A model generated the notes under the pieces. It was not told the origin of the DNA. It saw only the letters and a program-made list of their open reading frames with translations, and made no database searches. From Ignelater luminosus (taxonomy: Eukaryota > Arthropoda > Insecta > Coleoptera > Elateridae), in contig VTPC01008750.1 of NCBI GenBank assembly GCA_011009095.1, positions 17,007-81,006 on the forward strand: a DNA stretch of 64,000 nucleotides, read 5' to 3'. Positions 45,246 to 55,689 of this stretch are shown one piece after another. A program made the translations under genes and the position numbers. Numbering within the stretch: the stretch's first letter is position 1; the number at the start of each line of letters is the position of its first letter.

Positions 45246-46000
45246 TGGCATTTTCTTGCTAACTTTATTAACTTTAGTTTATAGTGATTATTAAATAATT
45301 TATCTTAGTAATAAATACGGAATTTTACCTTTTAAGCTTGCAAACGCTAGAATTCTAGAAACTAATTATGTTTACCCTTCCAAATTAGATTTAGAAATAT
45401 ACCTAGAACAATATGAACAAAATAAATGAAACATATTATAACCTCCCTCAAACCACTCATTGGTACGAGCAAAATCACCACAAAACTCTAGGAGTCATTA
45501 TTAGTCGAAAATTTAGGGATATCCAGAATAAGCTTACAAACCGTATTCCATCCCTCAGATCAAACTTAGATTATTTGACGGATTGGGGAATACAATAAAA
45601 TCTCTGACCGGTAATTTAGACCAAGAAGACGCAAAGAGGTATGATGAAGCAACAGATAAATTCTAATCAAAAACAAATCAACCACGAAAACAAAATTATT
45701 GATAACCTCGAACTTTTAGATAACAGAACGAAAGAAATCATTGACCATTTTAACAAATTTCAAAACTCAATCCTTCACTGGATTGAGAATTTTACAGAAA
45801 AAGCTAGTTATGCTCAACGTAGCTACACCACAAAATTAATACTTGTTGAGATTCTCTACAAAGCGATTGAATTACATAACTCCATAGAATCAGTAAATGA
45901 ATTTATCAGTTTGTCAAAAAACGGTCTAATAAATATAAATTTATTTAATTTAAAGGAATTGCGACAACTATATAATAGAAATACGCTCTCAATATCCTAA
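45233..46000 (+). pseudogene. Envelope-like relic of an errantivirus-type element
   Basis: An ATG at 45233 overlaps the end of the integrase frame, the usual arrangement for the third ORF of errantivirus-like gypsy elements. It opens with a hydrophobic, signal-peptide-like segment and stops after about 20 codons. Further frames (45413-45598, 45641-46000) contain a short Leu/Gly-rich segment followed by a heptad-like, Asn/Ile-rich region, as expected for a fusion-type (baculovirus F-like) glycoprotein. At least three stops or frameshifts break it, and the C-terminal membrane anchor is not recognisable. Assignment rests mainly on position and general character. Confidence 0.5.
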
Positions 46001-46238
46001 TGATTCACGTTTTCATGGGACCAGATATATGCAAACTCTCTTTTTGTTGTTCTTATCTTTTATTATCATTATTTTTTAATTCCAGAAATATCTGTACTGT
46101 TTTGCAATGCATAAAAGTGTTACTCGCAAACACATGTTTTGTTTGCCATTATAAAGTAGCATACCACAAGATACAACAGAGGTAAACAAAGTTTTGACTT
46201 TTTTTCTTCTTTTTTTTCTTATTGTTTCAGATTATAAT

Positions 46239-46898
46239 CTCAATGAATAACCTTGGAAAAGATAATTGTCGAATGCATTGGGAACACGATTCTCGTTTTA
46301 AAACAAGAAATAAGTAGCAGTCTCATTTGGAAAGTGACGTATTGTTTGCTACGGCTACTTTCGTTGACCCGAGATACAAAGTGAAATTTTTAAAAAATTC
46401 TTTGATCGAAGACCAAGTCGTGAAAAATATTTTAGATTTAATTGGAAACGATGAATCAAGCCTATATTGTTGTTCAAATCCTAAGCATGCCAGAATGACT
46501 AATAATGGGAATGACAACTCTGGATCCAGTGCCTGTCCTTCAGAGAAATGTGTATCATCTATAAAGGACACCATGAAATTGCTGATGGATTCCAGTGAAA
46601 GCGAAGGAAAACGAGAAAATGAAAATCCAAACCCTGTCGAACTTTTGATTAAAAAACCATTACTGAACATTTAATGGATAAACGTGTGGAAAGTGATGTA
46701 GACCCACTTATTTGGTGGAAGGTGAATAATAAGAAGTATGATATTCTTTCTCCTATAGCCAGGCAATATTTGGTACTATCAGCCACTGGTGTTCCTAGCG
46801 AAAGAGTTTTTAGTAAGGCTGGCCTCCTTTACACACCCCATGGAACAGGCTGCAAGAAGACAAAGTGCTGCACTTGCTTGCAGGAGATTTTAAGGATC
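46239..46898 (+). pseudogene. hAT transposase C-terminal relic A
   Basis: The frame at 46327-46674 begins LFATATFVDPRYKVKFLKNS, the segment before the dimerisation domain in ZBED1-like hAT proteins. After a stop, the frame at 46674-46910 reads VDPLIWWKVNNKKYDILSPI, ARQYLVLSATGVPSERVFSK, the canonical hAT dimerisation domain, where the usual motif is TSVPSERVFS. The C-terminal few residues are frameshifted. The N-terminal two thirds are missing. It is followed immediately by a different hAT relic starting mid-protein, so the two were probably joined by deletion. Confidence 0.7.
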
Positions 46899-48813
46899 TC
46901 ATACATATGATAAAGTTACTGAGATGATATCTGACATACATTCAGAATATGATCTGAAATTGTCCAAAATTGTGAAAACCGTTACGGATAACGGGTCGAA
47001 ATGGTTAAAGCTTTTAAAGAATTCGGAAAAAGTGAACAACGTATAAATTGCGCTGAAGAAAATAAAAATGAAAATGACAATGGTCATGATGATGATGATG
47101 ATCATGATATAGATGATGGCGACCTGCGTTCAGTAGCTTTTCCGGAACCAACTGATGATATGATCTTAATGAGTCATGAAAGATGTGCAACTCACACACT
47201 GCATTTGATAGCTGCCAAAGATATAGACCAAGCTAGAAGTCAAAATAATCTTTACAGAAAACTTCATGATGCAGCGTTAGCTAAATGCCGAGCAGTTTGT
47301 AATCTGGGTGCTAGGTCTCCAAAAGCATGTGAGACATATTTAGATCCTACTGGAAAGGCTCTCGCTTCCCCATGTTTAAAAAGTTTTACTATAACTGTAT
47401 CAAAGATATTTTGACAGTACAGCAGCATCTAAATGAAACATTAAGAAAACTCGACTTGCCACATTTTAAAGACAATGAAATAGATTATCTGACTGAATAC
47501 ATAAGCTGCTTAAAACCAATAGCTGATGCTATACAAAGCTTAGAGGGGAAAAATGACACGTATCATGGATATCTGCTACCGGAACTAATGCGAATCCAAC
47601 GAATTCTAAGTTCCCTAGAACCAAAATATTATGGTGTATTATTAAGAATCGTCTTCACCAATTGGAATTAGAAGAGCCTGTAGCAAGAGATACTATATTG
47701 GCAGCTGTTGTTCACCCATTTTTTAAGGTAAGATGGGTGCCTAAATGCAAGAAAGAAAATGTAAAAAAATTTATTTATCACAGAAATACGGAAAATAAAA
47801 AACAAAGAAAACACAGACAGAGAGTGCAAAAAATGTCGAGATGAGTCATCATACTACATGTTTGAAGATGCAGATGATTCATCAGTGACCAGTAACGGGA
47901 CTACTGGAGATTTCGGAAACTTACAGGCTTTTCAATATCTAAAAGACACAAATTACAGTTTGAGCTCACTAAATAAGTACCCAAGTGTGGAAAAAGTTTT
48001 CTTGCAGCACAATACCTGTTTACCGAGTTCCGCTCCACTAGAACGCCTTTTTTCATTCGGCGGGATAATAATGCGGCCACATAAGAGGAAACTAAGTGAC
48101 GCATTATTTGCAAAATTGGTGATCTTAAAATCAAAATTTTTAACTTGACATTTGTAATGTGGAGCACAATTTGGTCAGTAAACATATTGTGCTTATACAA
48201 ATTTTTTAGATTTTAAAAATTTTTTACTACAATAACTTTTTTCAGTTGACAGTAAGAATTTAAATTGAAATTGGTAAATTTAAAAAATAAAATTTAATTT
48301 TGTTAAAAGAACAAATTTTTACTGCCTTTCCTTATTTGATTCAATTCTTACGGCCGCAGGACCTCTCTAAAGAAATTGCATTCTCAACACTGCTGCAATA
48401 ATATTATGCAATACAATGTTGGAAAACTAAGTATGTAGCAAGCGCGACATCGCGGCATTTTGGCAATGGTGCTGCAACCATATCATAATTTATTGCAACG
48501 TTTGAAATCCATCGCCTTAACATTGTCGCAACGTTTTATTTTGCTGCACGAGTAACTTCGTTAGTTAAAGTTATTAAATATAATAACTAATTAGTAGTTA
48601 TTATAGTTATACTTATTTTAATTAAAGTTTTACTTCTGTATCATTGTATTTTGCTAAAAGTATTTTAAGAATAGTCTTTTGAAAATACGTACTTATTTTG
48701 TATTTAAATACCAAATCAAAAATGTATTTAGTATTTTGTATTTGAAAGGAAAATTTCAAAGTATTTGGATTTTGTATTTAAATACTTTTTTAAAAGTATT
48801 TTGCACATCTCTG
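46899..48813 (+). pseudogene. hAT transposase relic B with its right terminus
   Basis: Readable blocks are LSKIVKTVTDNGSKW (46955; catalytic Asp region), MVKAFKEFGKSEQRIN, an Asp/His repeat (DDDDDHDIDDGD), MSHERCATHTLHLIAAKDID, KPIADAIQSLEGKND and, near the end, LPSSAPLERLFSFGGIIMRP, the dimerisation motif of another hAT group, finishing at 48148. Frames change several times. Downstream, 48640-48813 is full of gtattt / aaatac words and ends tttgcacatctctg at 48813. Its reverse complement, cagagatgtgcaaaatactt, is a standard hAT terminus. LINE coding sequence starts directly after it, so this hAT landed in or at the LINE. Confidence 0.68.
48150..48640. other. Non-coding 3' region of hAT relic B
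   Basis: Between the last coding block and the subterminal repeats. At 48355-48545 the words gctgcaa and ttgcaac recur in both orientations, giving a loosely palindromic block that could be a small separate insertion. Nothing coding. Confidence 0.35.
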
Positions 48814-49957
48814 CCCATATCAACATAAGATCTTTACCAGCAAAAATAAATATATTGCGGGAATTCCTAAATACTAGTAGTGCTGTTCCCGACATTACAG
48901 AGGTATCGGACACTTGGTTAAAAGCGGATATACCTTCTACTGCAGTAGCACTACCTAATTACAATTTTGCACGTGCAGACAGAATGGAAGCTCGGGGAGG
49001 TGGTGTTGGTATCTACATCAAAAGTAATCTAAGATTCTCTTTGGCCTTGTCTGGTGCAAGTATGGAACATCTGTGGATCAAAATTCAGTCAGGTAACAAG
49101 AGCTTAATTAATGGTGTCGTTTACAATCCACAAAAAAGTTAACATAAAGAATTCTTAAGTAACTTACATGATGTGATACTTGAAGTGTCATGTATAACAG
49201 AAAATATTCTAACTCTAGGGGATTTCAACATGGACGTCTCTTGTATAGATGCAGCAACCTCTGAACTGTTACGTGTTTGTGATAATTTTGAATTCAAACA
49301 AAATATAAATGAGCCAACGCGAAATAGTTCCATGACTGACTTGATATTTAGCGCACCTACAATACATATACTAGAAGCAGGTATTATTCTAACACTTAAG
49401 TTCTCTGATCATGAAGTGATATAGTGTAAAATTGTTTTTGAATCTAATTCGAGTGTTCAGGGAATTAAAGTGTATAGAAACTTCTCAAACTTTGGTTATA
49501 ATGCATTTAACCTTGACCTTCAAGCTATTAACTGGAATGAAACCTTTAACCCACAAGACATTAACTCTAAAGTTCAGTTCTTCAATAATAATCTAATAAC
49601 GCTCTTTGATCAATATGCACCCTATACAAGCGCCAGAATAAACAAGTCTGCTGCGGCATGACTTAACGATCATTTAAAATTTCTTATAAAAATGAGAGAA
49701 AAGACATTTGAGATACATAAAAAAAGAACCCAACTAAACCTTGAACAGTATAAACACCTAAAGAATCTAGTCAGCAAAGAATGTAGAAAAGAAAACCAAG
49801 AGCATTTTAACAATCTTACCAACACAAATCAGATCAATGCCATTTGGAAACCACTCAAACAAAATGTTTTTAATATAAAAGCTTCGCTTATCAATTATCA
49901 GATACAAACAATATAAATGACTTTTTTGTAAACTCAGTGCCTCAATTAAATCAAATA

Positions 49958-51237
49958 AAGACTGTACACGATAAATTCTGGCCACCTTCGGTCACCTACA
50001 CCTTTTTACATAGACAAGATAGACGGCTGAAATTCGGATCCTAGATGCCTTGAAAACGATTATTTACAATTTAGTTATTACCACATGTCAGTTTGACAAA
50101 TAATTAAAATGCCGTCAAAAGAAGAAGTTTTGAGAAATAAAATTGTTTCCGAACATCTTTTAAATTTGCAATTATCGCACCAGAAGATCACAAAAAAGCT
50201 AAATATAGCTAAATCAACTGTATCTAGTGTCTTAAAACGATTTGTAGAAAATCTGACAATTGCAAGAAAACGTGTCAGCGGAAAAGATCGGGGGCCAGTA
50301 AGTTTAAATAAAGATAAAAAGATTGTAGAGATATTGAGAAGGAATCCAAACTTGTCAGTACCTAACGTTGCTAAAAAAATAACAAGTCAGCAGCCTATGT
50401 CCAAAAAGTTAAAATTAGAGCTGGATTAAAGGTTTTCAAGGTGCAAACAGGACCAAATCGTAAAGATAAACAAAATCAAACCGCCAAAACTAGAGCTCGC
50501 AAACTTTATGAACAAGTTTTAACAAACCACAGGTGCGTTGTGATGGACGACGAAACGTATGTTGTTGCCAACTTTCAACGGTTACCTGGCCAGGAATTTT
50601 ATACAGCACCAAACAAAACAAGTGTTCCAGATAAGTTTAAGAAGACAAAATCTTCAAAATTTCCAAAAACATTTTAGTCTGGCAAGTCATCTATTCTTGC
50701 GGCCGAAGAAAACAAAGTTTCATATCAACGGGGACAATAAGAAATTTATGTGAAGCAGTGTCTTACAAAACGTCTTTTACCATTTTATAACAAACAATGC
50801 AGTGTCTGGAGCATTCTGGCCAGATCTAGCTTCTTGTCAGTATGGAAAATTTCCGTGGAATAATATGAAAATCATATTATGGTAGTTGTACCACAATCGA
50901 TAAATTCACCTAACTGTCTGGAGCTTCGCCCAGTTGAGAAATATTGGGCTCTGGTAAAACATCAGTTAAGATACAGTAAAAATGAAGCAAAAGACTTGAT
51001 GATTTCAAAACAAAAGTGACGGTTGGCAGCAAATCTAGTAATGTACAAACATTAATGATGAGTGTTAAGGAGAAGGTTCGAGAATTTAGTCGTTTATCTT
51101 TCAAAAATTAAAACAACATGTATTATACTTAAATTATAGTTCATATGTGCAGAATAAAAATTGAAAATGGGTTTGACTTATTTTTTATTCTTTATATGAT
51201 CATTTGAAAGTGGCCAGATTTTATCGTGTACAGTCTT
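49958..51237 (+). mobile_element. Tc1/mariner-superfamily transposon, 1280 bp
   Basis: The left end is aagactgtacacgataaatt; the right end (aattttatcgtgtacagtctt region) is its inverted match with a few differences. TA flanks both sides (49956-49957 and 51238-51239). Removing the element and one TA leaves the LINE frame as ...NQI-DRNLL..., uninterrupted. Same subfamily as 39585-40872 by size, end sequence and transposase. Confidence 0.9.
50109..51111 (+). pseudogene. Tc1-like transposase of the 1280-bp element
   Basis: The ATG at 50109 starts MPSKEEVLRNKIVSEHLLNL with helix-turn-helix LSHQKITKKLNIAKSTVSSV and a basic linker. A frameshift near 50385 interrupts it. Next come VVMDDETYVVANFQRLPGQE (first Asp; 50540), a break near 50675, GAFWPDLASCQYGK (second Asp; about 50812) and CLELRPVEKYWALVKHQLRY (Glu; about 50920). 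The C-terminus EKVREFSRLSFKN ends at 51111. The triad is readable, but four or more frameshifts disable the protein. It is more decayed than its relative at 39.7 kb. Confidence 0.78.
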
Positions 51238-51835
51238 TAGATAGAAACTTGTTAGATTACTATCGTAATAATTCCAAAACTAGAGAAATTCTGAAATTCC
51301 AAACCTTTGACGACACCGAGGTTCTGAAAATTCTAAATTTAATTAAATCAAATGCTGCCGGACATGATAACATCTCTTTACATACGATAAAACTATGCAT
51401 TCCTTATTTATTGCCAATTATAACGCCTATAATTAACTTTTCTATTAGCAATTCAATATATCCTGGAAGTTGGAAGGCAGCTCACGTGATTCCAGTGAAA
51501 AAGATAAATAACCCTGTAACATTTAAAGACCTGAGACCTATCTCTACCCTTCCAATACTCAAAGATTTTTAGAAAAAACTATCGACTTACAAATACGATC
51601 CTTCCTAAATACCAATTAATCTACTTACAGCCACACAATCGGGGTTTAGATCTGGTTTTAATTGTACCACAGCACTCTTGAAAATTACTGATGATATCAT
51701 AGGTGCCTTTGATAGAAAACTTAACACTATCTTAATTCTGCTCGACTATTCTAAAGCATTTGACACCATAAATCATGAAATGCTGTGCGTGATTGTACAC
51801 TTCTCTGGTTTTTTACTTTCGAGGATCTGTATCCG

Positions 51836-52617
51836 TCGCTACTACTGAATCTGAAAATATTATAGTGACTAAATGGATGAATAACAACGCTGTTCATGTA
51901 GCATCTAGTTGTGCTAGAAACAAACCACAAAATTCTATTCAACGTTGGTGTAGGTCTTCCGGTACAATGATTCAAATAAATAGACCATTTGCTGTTGGAT
52001 TTTATAATAAAAATATGGGAGTTGATTTATTAGACCAACTCCTTGCTTTATATCCTTCAAGAAGGCGTAATAAACGGTGGTACATCACTGTTTGTGCATT
52101 TTCTCGATGTAATTGTAGTGAATTTATGGATTTTGTCCAAACTATGATCTTTTAAAATTCAAAGCCAGCGTTGGTAGGGCTTTCATAAATATTGGTACAA
52201 AGAATGAAAATAGAAAAGATCTGTTACACCGCCAAGTATACTCAAGAAAAGAAAACCTAATCATCATGCTCCAAATGTAAGAAAAGACCAGTTTGGACAT
52301 TCGCCGAAACTCACGATATAAAAAATGTGAGACGGTGTCATTCTAAAGCCTGCTGTCCAAAAACTAAATATATATGCAAAAAATGTAATGAGCCTTGCTG
52401 TCTTGACTACCTTGAAAATTTTCATGCCTAAAATCGATTTATTTCATAAATGGATGAAGTCCACTAGAGTGGACAAATATTTTTTGAGTTGTTTTATGTG
52501 AAAAAAATTAATAAAGTTTGTATTTCTCTATTTACCTGCTACCAATGTGTATTCAAAATAATAATAAAAATTAAATACCTAAATTTTAAAAGTAAAAAAG
52601 AATCATGCATGAGAGGG
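51836..52617 (+). pseudogene. piggyBac transposase C-terminal fragment with right end (TTAA)
   Basis: The fragment begins in the last third of a piggyBac transposase: ATTESENIIVTKWMNNNAVH, VASSCARNKPQNSIQRWCRS, QINRPFAVGFYNKNMGVDLL (third catalytic Asp) and RRRNKRWYITVCAFSRCN. Shifted frames hold the Cys-rich C-terminal finger (RRCHSKACCPKT, ICKKCNEPCC), finishing near 52434. At 52608-52617 the sequence agagggttaa has the GGG-TTAA form of a piggyBac right terminus. The left part is missing, replaced by LINE sequence at about 51835. Distinct in sequence from the piggyBac ORF at 53-55 kb. Confidence 0.7.
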
Positions 52618-52827
52618 TTAAATGATAACTGGTACCTACCCTACTGGTAAGTTCGTAATAAAATCACTTACAACCATTAAAAGCGCCAGTTTACTGAAGT
52701 ATTGTGTTGAAACGGTATTCTGTAATGTGCCCCTGTCACGAGTACACGTGTGCGATTCAGCTCCGTTATCGCTCTCGTTAAAAATATTTGTAGTTCAATA
52801 TTATTACTTTTAAACTATAATATTAAG

Positions 52828-53030
52828 ATGCCAGGTGATACAAATCGTGTAACCAGGTCTACTTCCGAAGAAGAGGCCCTAATCCGGAGGGTTGTTGAAA
52901 AAATCTTAAATTCCACCACTTTTTTGGATGGTTTGATGAATAAAATCCAAACAATTGTCAAGGATCAGGTTAAGTTAGAAATGAAAACTTACCAGGACAA
53001 AACTAAAAATCTTAAAATCTGTTAAAAAGA
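52828..53030 (+). pseudogene. N-terminal part of a LINE ORF1p (coiled-coil region)
   Basis: The ATG at 52828 gives MPGDTNRVTRSTSEEEALIR, a charged, probably coiled-coil stretch, to a stop at 53023-53025. From about 53013 the next frame, LLKREANKYKDELQQYTRLN, continues without a break into the 612-codon ORF. One missing or extra base near 53010 therefore separates this start from the fusion ORF. This layout (charged helix, then RRM-like domain) is that of L1-like ORF1 proteins. Confidence 0.6.
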
Positions 53031-53081
53031 GAAGCAAATAAATATAAGGATGAGTTACAACAATACACTCGTTTAAATAGC

Positions 53082-54920
53082 TTGAAAGTTTTTAACATTC
53101 CAGAAAAGCCAGGTGAGTGCACCGATAATATTATTATCACGTTGTGTAAAGAAAAACTAGGAGTTGACATTTCTGTTACGGATAGAGACTGCAGTCATAG
53201 ATTACCAGCACGGGAACCGAATCTAAAACCAATTATTGTGAGATTCGTTAGCAGGAATGTAAAAAAATTGTTTACTCTAAAAAAAAAGTTGTTAAAAGGC
53301 ATTGATATAGTAATAAAGGAAGATTTAACTAAAGAACGTATTCAGCTTCTAAAGCAGGCATCTGTTAAATATGGCTCAAAAAACATATGGTCGCATAAAG
53401 GCAAGATTTTAATAAAATTGGAAAATGGAATAAAACGTATATCATCAAGGTCAGAAAACATAGTATTACAAAAACCTGGGGTAAAGCCTATTGCGCAAAC
53501 TGATAAGACTGAAATAGAGTGTTGGAGACGCTTTATAACTAATAATATGCTGGAACAAATACTTTGTCATACTAATGCTAAAATAAAACAGAGACAATTG
53601 TCTAACAATAAACAATCGCTTCAGTATTTACTGAAAGAGACAACTATAGACGAACTATTAGCTTTGTTTGGCTTGTTGCACTTAGCCGGACTAAATCGTT
53701 CTAATCGCCAAAATTTGAGTGACTTGTGGAGAACCGATGGTACTGGTGTGGAAATTTTTAGTACTACTATGTCTTTGCAGCGTTTTTACTTTTTACAAAG
53801 CTGTTTGCGTTTTGATGATGCAACAACACGCCAAGAGCGGAAGCAACTGGACAATCTGGCTCCAATTAGATTTATTTTTGACGAGTTTGTTTCAAACTGT
53901 AAAAATACTTATACTCCCAATGAGTATCTTACAATTGACGAAAAGCTGGAAGCATTTCGCGGCAGGTGTTCATTTCGTCAATATATCCCGAACAAACCTG
54001 CGAAATATGGCATCAAAATTTATGCTTTGGTTGATGCAAAAAACTTTTATACTGTCAACCTTGAAATTTATCCCGGTAAGCAGCCAGATGGTCCATTTTT
54101 GCAAAGCAATAAAGCTTTCGATGTTGTAGACAGATTAGTACAGCCTATTTATAAAAGTAATAGAAATATTACATTCGACAACTGGTTCACGAGCGTTCCA
54201 CTGATAACACATTTGCAACAAAATCATAAACTAACAGCTACAGGTACATTACGTAAAAACAAAAAAGAAATCCCACCAAACTTTATAACCACGCGAAGAA
54301 AAGAAGTATACAGCACCCAGTTTGCATTCCAAAAAGATATGATGCTTATTTCCTACATGCCTAAACGATCTAAAGTGGTGCTGGTATTGTCTTCCCTTCA
54401 TCATGACCAAAACATTGATCCTGCTAGTGGTGAAAAAAGGAAACCAGAGATAATCACATTTTATAATTCTACGAAAGCTGGCGTTGATGTGGTTGATGAG
54501 CTCTGTGCTACCTATGATGTATCTCGAAACTCTAAACGCTGGCCAATGACAGTATTTTATGCAGTCATGAATGTAGCTGCAATAGATAGTGTGATTATTT
54601 TTCGTGAAAATAATAATTCGAAAACAAACCGACGTGTATTCCTTAGAAAACTCGGTCTATCCATGCTTGAAGGTCATCTCCGCGTGAGAAAAAATATGGA
54701 GAACTTACCGAGAGGCTTACGTAAACGTATTCACGAACAAGTTGGTGAAAAAATGACGTACCCTCCGAATAAAAGTGCAAAAACATACACGAGATGCAAA
54801 GACTGTCCTTCCGCCAAAGACAAAAAAACTAGGCATAACTGCAATCAGTGTAACAAGCCTATTTGTATGCAACACATTATCCCACTATGCCAAAGTTGTG
54901 TTGATCTCGATAGCGAATAA
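53082..54920 (+). CDS. Fusion ORF: LINE ORF1p RRM-like domain plus complete piggyBac transposase
   Basis: Residues 1-125 match the RNA-binding module of L1-like ORF1 proteins: LKVFNIPEKPGECTDNIII, DRDCSHRLPAREP, KPIIVRFVSRNVKKLFTLKK, IKEDLTKERIQLLKQA and NIWSHKGKILIK. From about residue 146 (ECWRRFITNNMLEQILCHTN) the frame is a piggyBac transposase. It has all three catalytic Asp: LTIDEKLEAFRGR (about 286), ITFDNWFTS (about 366) and KAGVDVVDEL (about 469). A C-terminal Cys-rich finger follows (RCKDCPSAKD, CNQCNKPICMQH, CQSC). The usual acidic piggyBac N-terminus is absent. There is no stop or frameshift across the join. The first in-frame ATG is at 53547, inside the transposase part; the ORF1 start at 52828 is one frame off. 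Confidence 0.85.
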   Translation: MKVFNIPEKPGECTDNIIITLCKEKLGVDISVTDRDCSHRLPAREPNLKPIIVRFVSRNVKKLFTLKKKLLKGIDIVIKEDLTKERIQLLKQASVKYGSKNIWSHKGKILIKLENGIKRISSRSENIVLQKPGVKPIAQTDKTEIECWRRFITNNMLEQILCHTNAKIKQRQLSNNKQSLQYLLKETTIDELLALFGLLHLAGLNRSNRQNLSDLWRTDGTGVEIFSTTMSLQRFYFLQSCLRFDDATTRQERKQLDNLAPIRFIFDEFVSNCKNTYTPNEYLTIDEKLEAFRGRCSFRQYIPNKPAKYGIKIYALVDAKNFYTVNLEIYPGKQPDGPFLQSNKAFDVVDRLVQPIYKSNRNITFDNWFTSVPLITHLQQNHKLTATGTLRKNKKEIPPNFITTRRKEVYSTQFAFQKDMMLISYMPKRSKVVLVLSSLHHDQNIDPASGEKRKPEIITFYNSTKAGVDVVDELCATYDVSRNSKRWPMTVFYAVMNVAAIDSVIIFRENNNSKTNRRVFLRKLGLSMLEGHLRVRKNMENLPRGLRKRIHEQVGEKMTYPPNKSAKTYTRCKDCPSAKDKKTRHNCNQCNKPICMQHIIPLCQSCVDLDSE

Positions 54921-54960
54921 GTTGGTATGTAAGTCATAAACAGGCTTTGTTATATACCAT

Positions 54961-55118
54961 TTTTTTAGAACATAACTTAAAAAATATCTTCAAAAACAAA
55001 AAATAATAAACATTTAGATGCAGAACATATAATATAATTAATAAAATTATATGTTCTGTATGTAAATGTTTATTATTTTTTGTTTTTGAAGATATTTTTT
55101 AAGTTATGTTCTAAAAAA
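54961..55118. repeat. 158-bp hairpin, 73-bp arms, two mismatches (MITE-like)
   Basis: The left arm (54961-55033, beginning ttttttagaacataac) and right arm (55046-55118) are reverse complements over 73 bases apart from two positions; the loop is 12 nt. Such a structure is either a small foldback MITE or a recent palindrome. It lies 40 bp after the fusion ORF's stop, so any transcript reading through would form a long double-stranded stem. Confidence 0.9.
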
Positions 55119-55275
55119 TTGATCTCAGAATAAATAGATTTAATTTGATGATAATATGTTCATTTTATGATAAATAAATGTAATTTTTTTATTAATAATG
55201 TTTATAATTACCTATTTCCCTAATATCGAAAACTAATATTGACATAAGCTTGATTCAGTGTACAATAATGTACAT

Positions 55276-55339
55276 GGGTAAAATTTACCCGGCCACAACG
55301 GCTAAGTTCTGTTTAGCAGCCACAATGACGCCGGGTTAA
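55276..55339 (+). repeat. Probable right end of the piggyBac element (GGG-TTAA)
   Basis: gacgccgggttaa ends at 55339, with TTAA at 55336-55339, the piggyBac target site, preceded by GGG as expected for a right terminus. Just inside lies a perfect palindrome, gggtaaaatttaccc (55276-55290), which leads into cggccacaacgg. A matching left terminus (TTAACCCGGCG...) was not found upstream of the fusion ORF, in line with loss of the element's 5' part. Confidence 0.5.
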
Positions 55340-55689
55340 ACATAGAGTACGTAAGGAATTATTTAATAAGCAATGTAATCATACTTAACTTCTTTGTTGT
55401 CATCTAGAATGCTACGGTTTAGGTGCACTTTCTTTATTTCTTTATTACTTCTGAACATACTGTATAGTATACTGTTATATTTAGTCATGTCATTACAGAA
55501 TATATAAGATTAGTCATAGATTTAGTGGAAAAACTATTTTAGGCATTTTTTTCTTATAGGAAAGTTGTTTAATATCAGGGTTTAGGTGGTAGAGCAGTCA
55601 CGACTGAACCTCACCCTGTGATTGCACCCCAATTACTTTAAGTTTTGTAAGTTAGAAAATTGTATTTTATGTCTCGAGTGTGCAATAGT
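55340..55689. other. No recognisable gene
   Basis: AT-rich gap between the piggyBac end and a P-element relic. Nothing supported. Confidence 0.4.

Larger units (their letters stand above)
48814..51835 (+). pseudogene. LINE ORF2 (endonuclease-RT), 5' and 3' truncated, split by Tc1-like element
   Basis: HINIRSLPAKINILREFLN (48816) opens an APE-type endonuclease: TEVSDTWLKADIP, RGGGVGIYIKSNLRFSLAL, LTLGDFNMDVSC, SSMTDLIFSAPTI and KFSDHEVI. A middle region (49470-49957) is interrupted at 49958 by a 1280-bp Tc1-like element. On the far side DRNLLDYYRNNSKTREILKF continues, then LIKSNAAGHDNISLHTIKLC, DLRPISTLPILKDF, ATQSGFRSGFNCTTALLK and LLDYSKAFDTINHEML (RT motif with Asp). It is cut at about 51835 by a piggyBac fragment before the YxDD motif. 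It is unlike the C-rich LINE in codon use. Several stops; dead. Confidence 0.75.
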
